This document shows, in pieces, positions 45,377 through 58,296 of a stretch of 64,000 bases of DNA (its first letter is position 1; the number at the start of each line of letters is the position of its first letter). The stretch comes from Escallonia rubra (lineage: Eukaryota > Streptophyta > Magnoliopsida > Escalloniales > Escalloniaceae), in NCBI GenBank assembly GCA_033065855.1, contig JAVXUO010002832.1:135001-199000 (forward strand), given 5' to 3'. Under the pieces are notes generated by a model that worked only from the letters and a program-made list of their open reading frames with translations, made no database searches and had not been told where the DNA came from. The translations under genes were made by a program, and so were the position numbers.

Positions 45377-46400
45377 GAAGACAGCTGTAACCAATAAGTG
45401 AAGAAAGAGAGACGTAAAGAAGAAGACAGAACTAAAAGTATCTCCTTTCTGAAAGCATGTCCTTTTGAAAAATAAGAGACGCTGTCGGCAGCATCTTTAG
45501 GAAAAAGGGTTACTATTCCCTTTAAGACTTTAGCAAAAGTAATCTTGTAATGTAGTCATAAAGAGGAATCCAGTAGGATCTATGTAAACAGTAAGGCAAT
45601 CATGTAAATGCACTGTACATATCTTTCTCCTGCCTATTTAAGCGAAGGCAGTTTTCGATTGTAGAGTAGAGTGTAATCCTCAGAAGAGCAATATAATTTC
45701 TCTTTCCAAAACCTTCTCTGCTTCATGTTATCTCAACTTTCTCTATAAACTTCATGATTCAGAATTCAAGTACTTAGCTGCTTTCATTAAAGTAAGTCTA
45801 CTTTCTCTTTAAACTCGTTTATTATTTTGGGGTGAAAACGCTCTATGGTGAAACGCATTCTATGAATTGAAAAGGAACATTTCAAAGTCTAATATGACTA
45901 AAAACAACTCAATATAGTCTTGATTAGAGATCATATGGCATTTACTTGGGAAAGAGAGACTCATTTAATAAATTTTTGTTTTAAAAATGATTATGCTTAC
46001 TTAAGGTTTTTTCCAGTTTTTAAATCGATTATGCTTCTAAACGGACTTCCAGAGTCCTCTTAATGGGTTTTAAACAATAGTGGGAGCGAGTCGTTAGGGT
46101 TAATTGCCTAGTGATGGCATTGATAACCCGCAGACTAACGCATGCCCTGAGTTTTTTCCTAAAAAAAAACTTTGGTAGTTCAACCTAGCATCCTGAGATC
46201 TAATCTAGTTAAAACCTACCCGGCATCCTGAAATTTTGAAAAATAAGAATTCTAATACTGACTCTCTCTCTACACTTAAGTTTTTGCCATATCTTCTCTG
46301 AATCATCTCTCTATTCCGCCTTGCTTTTATCAACATTACACTTTTATCCATCATGGATCAAGGTCCAACCGGGGACTCTTTTGTTTTTCCGGCAAACCCC
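45377..46400 (+). other. Viral intergenic region with a candidate promoter
   Basis: No ORF. CCTATTTAAGCG at about 45634-45645 followed by a pyrimidine-rich stretch resembles a plant pararetrovirus promoter and leader. Text after 45800 is AT-rich and may be the viral leader. It ends at C and TA runs (46399-46432). Confidence 0.45.
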
Positions 46401-46432
46401 CCCCCCCCCCTATATATATATATATATATATA

Positions 46433-46739
46433 ATCCCGCTTCACTAATTGTCGCTAAAAGATTGCCAATAAAATTTGGTCACTCTAATCGGCACTAAACA
46501 CTTCAATCAATATCACTTATAACTGTTAACGTTAAATTATAATTTATGATTTGTAAAATAAACTTGTCTCTATGGGTCATAAACTGTAAGGCTTAGCTCC
46601 ACTAATCTATAACATTTTGTTTAAAGAAAATGTCACTAAAGTTGACATAAATATTGCTCATTGAATCGTTGCTAAAAGTCTAATAAATAATTAGTTGGGG
46701 TTTTTACTGTAAAACCACCTCAAATTTTGGGGTGTTACA
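46433..46739 (-). repeat. LTR fragment related to the LARD family
   Basis: On the minus strand it begins TGTAACACCCCAAAATTTG and contains TTTAGCGACAATTAGTG near its end, like the first 200 bases of the LTR at 8991 (TTTAGCGAC, GTGTAGCGGGGT). The far end is lost at the TA/C runs at 46399-46432. Confidence 0.5.
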
Positions 46740-47474
46740 CCAGCCATAAGACGAAGTTATGACGTGGAACATGCCACTTACATGATAGTAAACAAGCCCA
46801 TCTATCTAACGGCCGCTTGAGATCGAAGGGCTTCCCACGTACTTGGAATGGAGAACTCCTCGGAACCACTAATCGTCCAAACGATTCTATCATGTGTACC
46901 CGGAGCAGGACGAAATGAGCTAGGGGTACTCTCGCGCAACTCCATGAGCGCAAGTGTATTGGGTACAGGCCAACACCACGAGGAGCCCAAAATCACATTA
47001 GAAACTCTCACTCGCGTACCTAGACCCGAGTCAGAAATAATCCTACCAGCAAGGTTAGGAATGATAGGACCTATCGGATGCCACCAATCAAACTACAGAG
47101 AGATCCTACTACCATTCCCAACTATATACCGGGAAAAAGAGCGAATCATATCCCTAACCATGAGAATATTTTTCCAAAACCAGCTACAATTACTGGGGCC
47201 AGAGACTTCCCAAAAACTCCTTCCTATCAGAATATTGGACTTAACCCACCTCGGCCAGAGGGAATCTGACATGAATGATATGATGGACCAAATGTGCCTA
47301 GAGATGGTAGCAAAGTTCTACACCTCAATCAGCTTAATACCCAGGCCACCCTCTTCCTCCAGACTACATACATCAGCCCAAGCCACCTTGGCTCCCATGG
47401 TACAAAGCCTTATACTCTTCCAAAGGAAAGCTTGAAATTTCCTCTCCATCTCTAGAATCATTTTCTTTGGAAGG
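46740..47474 (-). pseudogene. LINE (L1 type) ORF2, 3' part
   Basis: The minus strand reads the zf-RVT-type end of a plant LINE ORF2 (KWHVPRHNFVLWLV near 46740-46790) and the region before it, in several frames. It continues at 49131 beyond a solo LTR. Confidence 0.7.
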
Positions 47475-47479
47475 ATAAA

Positions 47480-49125
47480 TGTAACGCCCCGCAATTTTAT
47501 CGAAGTGTTAATGATGAATAAACAGAATTAGAAACCTTAAAATATCAAAAATCTCCCAAAAAGGGGCATTCAGAGCGTACACTAATAATTCCAAAAAATA
47601 CATCAATATCTGACACAAAGGCCTAAGGCTTTTTATACAATCCAAGTTCTCCGACACGGAGTTTCCAAAAGAAAACCTAAGTAATAACAATTTGTTTCAA
47701 TCATTACACTCAAAATATCAGTACTCACTCTGAAACAAAGGCAGCTAACTCTTGATCACTTTCCAATCCAAAATCCCACCTACTGTTCACCTGAAAGGAA
47801 AAACAATAAGGGAATGAGCCAAATGCCCAGTAAGATCGTTCAAGGGACCAATCAAAATAATGCAAAGATATCTAAGAGACGAAAATTTTGGAGGCACAAA
47901 AGTTTCAATGGAACGGACATCAAACCAAATTTCAAAAGTCAAACTATATATGAGTACAGAGACAGACACTAGAGAGCCATTCAGAAAGTTGTCACATACG
48001 TCATTACTGACATATGAGGCCGGTTCAAAAAGTAAGATCACGATCTCTAGCTCAATCCCACTGAGCTAGCCCACGCTCCAGTCCATGTGGGTAAGTCAGA
48101 AATAAGTACACTGTGACGTGGCTCATAGAGTTACCAAAACAAAGATTCAAAGATAAACATTACCAAATAACGGACTTGTCAAACAATAAGCAGAATTTAT
48201 GAAACAATGACAATCATTAATCACTGAACGAACAATATTAACATGACAAATGTTAAGGTCAAACAATTTCAACGAAAATCGAATTTCACAAGTCAAAGTA
48301 TTGAGAAACATATTACCCATAATGAAGTTGAAAACAAAAGGGGAAGAAGAATAATTTAATCAGTTGGAAGGAATTCGGATTTCAAAAAGAACTAAAAACT
48401 TACGTGAACGATCGGTCCATCATTGATTCGAATTTCAAAAATAAACCCTTACCTTAGCCAAGCTTTTGAGAAATACAAATCCTTAAGCTCCACCTTAGAA
48501 CTTCCAAACTTCCCAAGCCTTCTTCTTCTTCTTCTTCTTCTTCTTCTCTCTCTCTCTCTCTCTCTCGCAAAGGAAAAAGAAACAGAGAACCAAAAAGGCT
48601 AGAGAGGAAATATGACATCTATTTATATGGGACACAAATTTTAAGTTTTCATTCGACCGAAAAATAGTTTTCATTCGACCGAATCCGACAGAGATAAAAA
48701 TGCCTTAAAAAATATTTATTTATTAATTTTTTTAATTTGACCGAAAACAGGTTTTCATTCGAATTAAAACTTTTAATTCGAATTAAAACTTTTTTTCATT
48801 CGACCGAAAATAGGTTTTCATTCGAATTAAAACTTTTAATTCGAATGAAAACTTCAGTAACTCACTCTACACAATTTAAATGTTTTTCGCTCGAAGCAAA
48901 ATCTTTTCATTCGAAGCAAACCCATTTTCATTCGACCGAATCTTTCAGACTCCAAAACATCACTACCCTTCCCATTTTGATTCGAATGAAACCACTATTC
49001 ATTCGACCGAAAATTTCAGAAACATTAACAACCATTTTCTCAATATTTTCAAAAAATACCACAAACTTATTTACTTAAAATAATAATTTTGCACAAGAAA
49101 AAAAGAAAATTTTTGGGATATTACA
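47480..49125 (-). mobile_element. Solo LTR (1646 bp) inside the LINE
   Basis: TG...CA ends and the 5-bp duplication ATAAA (47475-47479, 49126-49130). Minus orientation is indicated by TATAAATAG at about 48618-48628. It has (CTT)n/(CT)n at 48522-48566 and many TTTTCATTCGA phrases at 48645-49010. With only one LTR it is the product of LTR-LTR recombination. Confidence 0.9.
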
Positions 49126-49130
49126 ATAAA

Positions 49131-50583
49131 AACTAAAGGCCAGTACATCTGGATAGAGAACAAAATTGATCTAATCAATTGAACCCTATCGGCATACGAC
49201 AGGTAGTTGCAAGTTCAATGCTTGACTTTCTTCACGATGCGGTCCAAGAGAGGCTGACAGTCCTTTTTCCGCAAATAAGTGGAGATCAGAGGGACTCCAA
49301 GACATCGTATAGGGAGCTCTCCCTCGAGAAAGCCAAGGCAAGGAGAGATCAAAGCGTTGGCAGTATGCTCAACACCAGAGAAAAAAACATGGCTCTTATT
49401 AGGATTGGGAACGAGTCCTGAGAACTGCTGGAAGACAGTAAGACATGTTTCAAGACCTGAACTGAAGGAACGTGACCCCGACAAAAAAGCATGAGATCAT
49501 CAGCAAAGGCAAGCTGAAAGTTACCATCCTTTTGGCACCTCCAATGGTAGCGAAACTGACTACCAACTACTAGCCTCTGCAATATCCCTGCAAGAACATC
49601 CATGCATATAACAAAAAGGTAGGGGGACATCGGATCCCCCTGCCTAATACCTCGCCTACCCCAAAAAAAACCATTAGATTTTTCGTTTATGATGATCGAA
49701 AAGCTCTTACTAGAGACACAAGCTTTAATCCATCTAATAACCGTGGGGGGGGGGGGGGGTCTAAGGCAAACTAACACATCAAAGAGAAATTGCATATACA
49801 TACAATCATAGGCCTTCATCAAATCCACCTTCATGGCGCATCTAGGAACCCTGAAATCCTCATGATGATAGTTCCAAGAGGCAACAGAGGCAGTCTGGGA
49901 AAGATCAATGAGGTCCCCAAGCACCACCTAACACGATTAGCAATGATCTTGGCAATGCACTTATAATTCGTGTTACAACAAGGAATATACCTGTAATCGT
50001 TAAGGCTCGAGGGATTAGTCACTTTGGGGATTAAGACAAGGAAAGTATGGTTAACTTCTTTGAGAAGCTGTCCATTACCAAAAAAATCTTGAATCGCTTC
50101 CACAATCTCATCCCCCACAATATGCCATGCCCTCTTAAAAAAGAGGGCATTATACCCATCAGGACCAGGGGACTTACCATCCTTGAGAGATAAGAAAACC
50201 TTCTATATCTCGCCCTCGGTAACCTCACGACCTATTTCACGCTGCTGAGAATTTGAAAAGGATTTCGACATCCAGTTCCTCAGTTCATTCAATCTCGAAT
50301 AGTGACCCAGACCACAAGTCTCCAACAAACTCTGAACATGGTCAACAATCGAAGTCTTAGCCAAATTTGAGTCTTCAAGGATGGTCTTGTCAGACCAAAG
50401 AAAGGAACTAATTTTATTGAAATTCCTTCTCTTATTAACTGACTTGAACAAAAATTTGTTATTTTTATCTCCCACATTCAGCTGGTGAATCCCAGATTTT
50501 TGCTTGAGAAAACTCTCCTTCTCTCCACGCACACTAGCAAAAAGCCCAAGCTTCTCATTTTCAATCCGACGCCACACTTGATA
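49131..50583 (-). pseudogene. LINE (L1 type) ORF2, reverse transcriptase part
   Basis: Minus-strand RT with DGKSPGPDGYN-type text (about 50170-50205, with a stop), the RRGIRQGDPMSPYLF block (about 49620-49660) and the active-site FADD at about 49495-49510. Frames change several times, and a G-run at 49746-49759 is one such point. The endonuclease part is absent, so the copy is 5'-truncated. Confidence 0.85.
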
Positions 50584-51237
50584 TTGTCATAGGGGTTTGC
50601 TTCCCTGGGGTATGCCCCTTGTACATTGTATTCCTCATTATTGTCTAGCGTGTGGAGACTCTAGTTAATGCCAGGTGTGCCCGTTCTCCATGTGCCCCTT
50701 CGTTGACCTTCGTAGGTGAGACCGAGTGAGGAGTACTGTCATGGTTGTTAGGTTGAGTAATTGGTTTGGCAAGATGGCTTAATCCAGATGGCATTTTCAC
50801 CTGATAATGGTGTATCCTTATGATGACTGCTGTGGATTGGCAAGTTTGGACAGATTGATATATGAGGGGTGATCCACTTACGAACAGACCTTTGCAGTTT
50901 TTAGCATGATTTGGCGATGTTGCTAGTGTGATTGGTCATTCTTTCAGGATTTTCAGACTCTCCAGTTGGCTTCACATGTTGATGTTACCTTCATGTGGTC
51001 ACTATTAGTCTTTCTATTTCCTTTCTTTGTTGATTTGGCTTCCGTGGTTACGTATTACCTCTTTTGTTTTGATGCCAGTGTGGCATGTTTTAGCCTAGTA
51101 TAGGTCTACTTATCAGCTCTGGTTTAGCGAGACTTGCGTTTCCATTGTAGTATTCATGGGGTATGCCCTTTGAAATTTGTTGTACTGTTGTTTCATCGGT
51201 TGATATATATTTTTATTTACAAAATAAAAAAAATTAC
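50584..51237 (+). mobile_element. LINE 3' end on the opposite strand
   Basis: Plus-strand sequence with TGGGGTATGCCC phrases and an end TTGATATATATTTTTATTTACAAAATAAAAAAAATT, which is the usual look of a plant LINE 3' UTR and tail. It abuts the 5' end of the minus-strand LINE. Confidence 0.6.
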
Positions 51238-52808
51238 AGCTAGGTTAAACTAAGGTCCTCACATCTACCCCTCCTCAAAACATTTAGTCCTTAAATTCAT
51301 ACCTCACTAAGGAAAAATATGGGGATACTTCTCTCTGATTGCAGCCTCTCTCTCCCATGTAGCTTATTCAGTTCCATTGTGTTCCCATAACACCTTAACA
51401 AGTGGTATGTTCCTGTTCCGTAGTGCTTGTTCCTTTTGGTCCAAAGTCTGAATAAGTTGCTCGACTTAAGATAACTCATTCTGAATCCGAATTGGTTCAT
51501 GGTAGAATACATGTGAAGGATCATGCTCATACTTCCTCAACATTTATACGTGGAAAACATCATGTATACCAGCTAGCGATGGTGGCAATGCAACCCGATA
51601 TGCTACTGCACCAATCCGTTCCAAAATCTCAAAGGGACCAACATAGCGAGGTTCCAGTTTTCCTTTCTTTCCAAACCTGGTAACCCCTTTAGAAGGTGAA
51701 ACACGTAGAAATACATGATTTCCTATAGCAAATTTCAAATCTCTTTTTCTTTTATCTGCACAACTTTTCAGTCTACTCTTAGCCGTTAACAAATTATCAC
51801 GGATCACCATGATTGCTTATGTGGTTTCTTGCAACAATTCGGGTCCAAGCAACTGTTTGTCACCAACTTCATTCCAACACATAGGAGATCTATAATTCCT
51901 ACCATAAAGAGCTTCAAGTGGTGCCATTTCAATGCTAGAGTGGTAGTTGTTATTGTAGGAAAACTCCATAATTGCCAAGTGATCATTCTCGTAGCATATC
52001 CTCCAACAAGGTCTGAATTGTTATTGCATTTGACCATCTATTTGTGGATATATATATATATATATATATATATGCGTGCCAACTTTTCTAAGGTGTAAGT
52101 CACATTTATAGCAAGAAAGTGAGTAGATTTAGTAAGTCTATCAACAATCACCCAAGTAGCATCATGTCCATTTTGAGTTCGAGGTAAACTTGATATAAAG
52201 TTCATCTCAATATGCTCCCATTTCCACTCGGGCACGGATAACGGTTGAAGTAACCCAGCCGGTTTGCGATGTTCCAACTTAACTTGTTGACACATAAGTT
52301 ATTTTGCAACAAATTCAACCACATCTCTTTTCATGTTACTCCACCAATAACTAGAATTCAGATCCTTATACATTTTAGTACTTCCAAGTTAGATAGAATA
52401 CTTGGACCGATGTGCTTCTTCTATTATTTCTCGTTTCAAACTAGCATCAGTTGGAACACACATTCTCTTACCAATTCAGAGCAAAACGTCACTGTGCAAA
52501 TGTAAAATTTGATTTTGAACCAAAATATTTCAAAATAGCTTCTACTTCTGGTTGCACCCTAATATTAGCAAATACAATACATATCTTAAGTAGTTGAGGC
52601 TTCCAAACGCATGCATCTTCCAACAATTTCCATTCTTTTATCATCAAGTGTTCAACTATAGATTTTCTTGTCAATGCATCAGCAACCACGTTAGCTTTGC
52701 CCAGATGATATTGGATGGTGCAATTATAATCATTTAGAAGTTCCATCCATCTATGTTGCCTCATAGTAAGCTCTTTCTGTGAGAATAATTACCTCAAGCT
52801 TTTATGGT
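51238..52808 (-). pseudogene. Ty3/gypsy pol fragment: end of RNase H, integrase, C-terminal part
   Basis: Read from high to low: RNase H end (QYHLGKANVVADALTRKS, about 52650-52700), zinc-binding and core integrase (WKWEHIEMNFISSLP at about 52205-52250, DRLTKSTHFL), and the C-terminal integrase region (RFGKKGKLEPRYVGPFEILER near 51630-51690). A polyprotein end and LTR-like TGTGAGGACC lie at about 51250-51290. Stops and a TA repeat (52048-52072) break it. RT and gag should be beyond the inserted Sirevirus, outside the window. Confidence 0.85.
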
Positions 52809-52813
52809 CCGTG

Positions 52814-55800
52814 TGTAGGTTCCTAAACACACCTAGAGGGGGGGGTGAATAGGTGTTTACAACTTTGAGCAGAAATTTAAAAACTAAATTTACAAAGTAA
52901 TAACAGAAACAGTAAATATAAATCAACACAGAGATTTATACTAGTTTGGCCCCACCAGCCTACGTCCAGTCCCCGACCACTCCACACAAGGGAGACCTAC
53001 TCGAGCCTTTCACTAGGCAGCTAGCTCAAACCGCAGTACAGATTCTGAAACCCTTCAAGATTTCCAACAATTACAAGTGAAAAGAAGATTTACAATTGAG
53101 ATACAAAAATACACTCCTTTATGAGTAGATATTACAATGAGTACAACAAGGCTAAGCTTTCTTAGGTGGGAAGATCTCTAATCTTTCAAGAACAAAACCA
53201 AGAAGCTTGCTTTTCAATTTCTCAAAGTATGAACTCACTCAAAGAAGAATAGATGAAAGTGTGAAATAAGTTGAGAGAGTAATTTTGAAAAGTGAGAGAT
53301 TTTTCAGAGATTGGAGAAGTTAGTAATAAATGCTCCCAATGACCCCTTTTATACTGGAAGAGAAAATGACCGTTAAAAAAGGATGACACAAAGTTTGATT
53401 CGAATGAAAGATCAAACACATTCTAATGAAAACTTCTCTGAAGAATTCAGTTAAATGAATCTTGTATTCATTCAAATCAAAAGATAGAGTCGAGAAGGTT
53501 TGAAGCTACTAAAACTTTGAGTCGAATGAAAACTAGTTTTCATTCAAAAGAAAACTTTGCTTTGACTGAAAAGTTTGTCTTCGACTAAAAAGTTTTGCTT
53601 CGATCGAAAATTTTGGCTGTGACTGAAAACTTTTTGCTTCGACCATAAAGTTTAGCTTCGACTAAAAACTTTGGGTTCGACTGAAAACTTTTTGCTTCGA
53701 CTGAAAAGTATTTTGAAACGAGACAAAGAAGTCTGAAGGATCAATTCGAATAAAACTCACTTTCATTTGAATGAAAGTTTTTGGTTTGTTCTTTACTTGA
53801 TTTTCTGGAAATCTTTAAGAAAGACTTAGTTACAAAAAAATAATTACACAAAGATAACTATACTGAGGATTATAAGTCCAGGTCCAATACTTTGTCCAAG
53901 TCCTCGTCCAAGTCCAAGTCCAGTTTTTGTCCAAGAATTGTTCCTTGTTTAAGTTTGATTATGATTGAACCTGCAATTAATCTTAATAACAATGTTAGAG
54001 TTAGGGGTGAGCACGGTGCGGTCGGTTCGGTTTGGAGGCTGAATACCAAACCGAACCGACCAACATCGGTTTGGAAAAAAATAAACCAAACCGCGTTCGA
54101 ACGGTTCGGTTTGAACGGATTGAATGGATCGAACGGTTCGGTTTGAACGGATCAAACGGTTTGGGCTAGACTCCTTTCTAATCCCAGAAATAATGAATTT
54201 TGTAATAAAAACAGATCAAATTACATAACTCTAATAAAATTAATTCACACATTATCTGTTAAAGTTCTAATCAAATTACATAACTCTAAAGAGAACTCTA
54301 AAGAGATCATTGCATAATCAAGTTAAACATCCTTCATTACACATCATCAACAACCAGATTAAGTTAAAAAGGAACATGTCCTAACTCCTAAGGATCAACT
54401 TTGGCATCTTCAATCACCAATCAACCTTCAATCAGCATATAGTCAATATTTCTGAAAAATGAAAATAAAAATGAATCAGGTTCAGAAGAAATATATATAT
54501 ATAAATATTCAAATAATCCATTATAATAAGCGTGGAGGGAGTAGAGTTTTATGAGCCATTAAACTACCAGTAGCCGGTGATGGAGATGGGCTAATAGCAG
54601 GAATGAGGTAGATGGGCTAATAGCCGGAATAAGGTTTACTGGGCTTAAGCGACCCTTGTTTGAGACAATCGAGTTGACAGAAGCATAAGCTAACCACCTT
54701 TGACCCGAAGCCATTGAACCATACCCGATAGTGACCCCAAATGTTCCTTGACCTCCATGAGGAACTGGATAGGTTACGCCGATAGTCGTCTTCTCACAAG
54801 TAAGTGCATCATTGCAATATATCTGCTGCCAAATAGGAAAATAAGATAGTTAAGCCACAGCGTTCCTGGTCCCACTGTTATCTTAAAGGCATTTATTATC
54901 AAGCAGCAGTCTCCAATCAAAGAATCAAGCAGGCCAAAAAAAAAAACTAATTCCCGAAAAGGTCAAGCTATGGGTTGAATGGTATGAGAGAGAACGAAAA
55001 CCTGCTATGGTTGAACTATTGACGATGCTGTTTGAGGTAATCTCCCATCTTGTTTTGAAAAACTCCCTTGGGTTTTGTTGAATTTTTAATTTTTATTTTG
55101 GGGTTCCATATGTATTTGTACAGGCATGTGGAGCAAAGTATCATCTTGAAAGAGATTTTCTGAACAAGATTTTCTGAAAGGGAGTAGAGTTTTATGCTTG
55201 CAGTTGCAGAGCTGCATTGAAGAATAACAAGGCTTTATCTAGAAATTGAAGAATGATCAGTACATAACAAATAGGTGCAAGCTAATTTCCTTAGGCAGCT
55301 AAAGATTCAAACTAATTTTATTTTCTTATTTCAATCAAACCCACAAGACTCGGTTGAAGCCATCAAGTGAATATTCTATTCCAGTATTCTGTGTATTTGG
55401 TCTATTTGGTGAGATCATGTGGTGAAGAGAAGAATAGAAAGGATTCAAGAAACAAAAGAAAAGAGAAGAAACAGAAACAGAAACTGAAGAGGAGAAACAG
55501 AAACAGAAACTGAAGAAGAGAGGAGAAAGGGAGACATACTTCGTACTTGAGACCGAAGGAGATTGGAGGCGCCGGCGGGAAGAGAGACATCAGAGATGGA
55601 GGCACAGCCGTAGGAGGTGGAGACGGCGGCTAGAGGAGAGACGTGGCTGAGGGAGGCGCTGTCGTGGAGGCGTGGAGCAGTCGGCATAATCACAGATCTG
55701 GGCGTGAAACGGAGGACTGGAATGGAGGCTGTGGAGCAATCTCCAGATCTTGCGGCGAGTGAAAAGTAGGGTTAATGGAATTTAGGGTTACTTGCCTTTT

Positions 55801-56109
55801 ATATTAATGGGTTAAGTTTAACTAGGGCAGGTAGTAAAATTAACTGGGGTTAGGTAACAAAAATTATATTATATATTACCTACGGTCGGTTCGGTTTATA
55901 TCGGTTTCGGAAAATCCAAACCGAACCGAATATGCGGTTTAGAGAAAAAAAAACCGAACCGACTGTTTTTGCGATCGGTTTGGGATTAGTCGGATTGGTT
56001 GGTTCGGTTTTCACGGTTGGATTGGTTTTCACGGTTTAAATGCTCACCCCTAGTTAGAGTAATGTCAGAGATAGTAATCTTGGAATCATCAAAATCAATC
56101 AAGTCAACA
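52814..56109 (-). repeat. 3' LTR of the Sirevirus, with hAT insertion
   Basis: Ends at 56109 before a minus-strand polypurine tract (AAAAAAGGGGGAGA, 56110-56124). Without the hAT element it is about 1.2 kb. The stretch at 53395-53780 is rich in TTCGAATGAAA and TTCGACTGAAAA phrases. Confidence 0.85.
54002..56052. mobile_element. Non-autonomous hAT-like element (TSD GTTAGAGT)
   Basis: Terminal inverted repeat TAGGGGTGAGCA/TGCTCACCCCTA and an exact 8-bp duplication at 53994-54001 and 56053-56060. Subterminal zones at both ends hold repeated CGGTTCGGTTT and AAACCGAACCG, likely transposase-binding sites. No hAT transposase is found in the 2051 bp. Short minus-strand ORFs near 55400-55690 are simple-sequence based. 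Confidence 0.93.
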
Positions 56110-56245
56110 ATCTCCCCCTTTTTTATGATGACAACATTAATCTAATAATAATATAACATACTCCCCCTGGATTAGATAATCATTCATAAACAAACAACCA
56201 ATATTCGAACTATTTTAATATTAGCAAAAATTTATAGTTCAATAG

Positions 56246-58296
56246 TTAAAATAAGATTTTCTCCCCCTTTCTCAAATCAAAAAAAGGGAGAAACAATCGA
56301 AAGAGTAAAAAAAATCTATTGTCTACGACGGGCACCCTGAGCAGATGACGAAGGATCTGGAGCGGGAGGAGGAGCGGCGGGGGGGGGATTTCAACAACTT
56401 CCACTACACGAGGAGAGCGTGGCATCAGAGGATTATATGGAAGGTGGGGATTGAAGAACCACTCTTCACCTTCAGTACCGGTGTGACGAGATGGAAAGAT
56501 GTCGGGACGAATGACCAGGAATCCATGTGCTTGATCAAAGATCTGATGTGCCAGGTAGCGGTTCTGCTCAGTTAAAATGCTGGTAGTAAGATAAGCATGG
56601 CAACGATGGGCTTGAGTGGCGGCGTCATGTTGGCGTTGGAGGTCCTGCTGCATGCGAAACAAGCGTTCCAAAATGGGAGTGTGGTTAAGAGGAAGTAAGG
56701 TGACGTTGCAAACAAGTTCGTTAAGAAGGGTGTGAAAATCAATTTGATTAGAGAGGAGTTGGGCTGAGGGCTGCTAAAGGGACTGCTGAAGGGAAAAGAG
56801 CTGGTTAAGAAGGGCAGTGTGATTGGCAGTGACAGAAGCGGCCACGGTAGTTTGGGATTCAAGAATGAGCTAAACGGTGTTGGAAAGACGAAAGAGCTGC
56901 TCGAAAAGGTCAAAGGTGCCAGACGATAAAAATTCGTCAAAGTTTAAGTTTGAAAAATTGGGAAGGGAACCAAAAAGAGGGTCAGAAGAATGAGGTGGTG
57001 TAGGCAGATGAGGTGCAGAAGAAGAAATGTCAGTGGGTTGACGATGTGCGAAAGAGGAAGGGTCAGTAGGCAGTGGTGGTACAGAAGAAGAAGGGTCAGT
57101 CGGCGGTGGTGGCACAGAGGGAGTAGGGTCAGTTGGCGGAGGTGGATGAAAGAGGGGGACATGAACATGAGTAGACTCAGGTGCGTGAGTCGACTCAGAA
57201 GATACAACGCGCTCAAGAGAACGGACATTTGTAACAGGGTCAGTGCGAATAGTAAATCACGCACGGCGAATGGAGGTCTCTTGAAGCATATGCGTGCTCG
57301 GAAGAGAGACACATTCCGATACAGCGGTCGGAAGAGGAACATTGAAAGATTCAAAAAATTTAGTGAGAAGAAGACCAAAAGGAAGATGAGCAGAAGGTTT
57401 ATTTTACGGGCAGGCATAACATGTAGAATTATGCCCGCAATGTTTAAAGGAGAGCCCCGAATAAAGTGGGTAAGAATAATAATATCGAGGTAGGTGAAGG
57501 CGGCATAAGAACCTGAGCGCACTGAAAGATTATACGAAAGGATGAGATGAAGAATACGGTATAAGGGTGAAAATTCACTAAGGTTAGGTTAACGGGCTCG
57601 AGTGATAGAATGATTGTTGAGTATAGTTTGAGTTCGTTCGAGAGGGGTGAAAAGGCCACGAGTGGACCAAGTGTTGCCAGGAAAAATGACAAGGGTAGAT
57701 TGGTTTGTGAAACTGAGGATACGTGCCAATGTTGTGTCATCGAGGTGAATAGTGACCCCATTTACGTAGGTCACAAGATATGAGGAGGCAGCGGAGTTAA
57801 AGGTCATGTTTGAATATAACATTCAGACCAAGTGGGGATTATATACAGAGGGAGGAGATAAGAGAGATAGACACCCCATTCGTTCAAATAATGGAGTGAA
57901 ATCGAGTTGATTCATAAGGTTGAGGTCACTAGGACGACCGGGCACTACCTCAAGATGGACGAAGTTCGTATAGAAGTTGATTTGGTCTTCAGCAGTTTCA
58001 AAAAAATGGGGTATGTAAAGAATGTCTATTGGTGAACTGTATGGACACGTTGATGGAGGATAGGTAGGTTGAGGAGCAGAGGGAGGTGGAGGAGGAGCAG
58101 CAGTACCTGGAGTAAGTGGGGCAGTGTTGGATATTTGGTTGACAGGAGCAGGTGAGCGAGTAGCAGCAGCCTGAGAAGTAGCCTGAGTGTTGTGTCGTGA
58201 GGGAGCAGGAAGAACTTCAAGTGAACTGTCGGATTTGGACGTAGCTTGCAACATAAGGCGATGGCGACTGCGAGAATGATGGGTGGATGGATCCAT
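56246..58296 (-). pseudogene. Sirevirus env-like ORF, several frames
   Basis: Begins at ATG 58294-58296, with Ser/Pro/Thr-rich sequence, then a conserved plant transposon-protein region (FNSAASSYLVTYVNGV near 57745-57790) and hydrophobic parts to about 57430. A Pro/Ser/Thr repeat region (56950-57190) and a coiled stretch (to 56246) follow. Frame changes at about 57822, 57590 and 57520. It resembles the env-like or putative plant transposon ORF of Sirevirus elements; its function is not established. Confidence 0.7.

Larger units (their letters stand above)
30100..46400 (+). mobile_element. Endogenous pararetrovirus, florendovirus-like, decayed and interrupted
   Basis: A caulimovirus-type genome copy integrated in the plant chromosome, AT-rich and distinct in base use from its neighbours. 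The order movement protein, coat protein with zinc knuckle, aspartic protease, RT and RNase H, then a separate downstream ORF, fits florendoviruses. Stops and frame changes split every region except RT/RNase H. A gag-only LTR element (34091-42555) sits between protease and RT. No integrase is present, as expected for this family. It is a fossil locus. Confidence 0.85.

Noticed and set aside
46848..47435. 195-codon plus-strand frame
   Set aside because: Antisense of the LINE ORF2 3' part; no domain in its own right.
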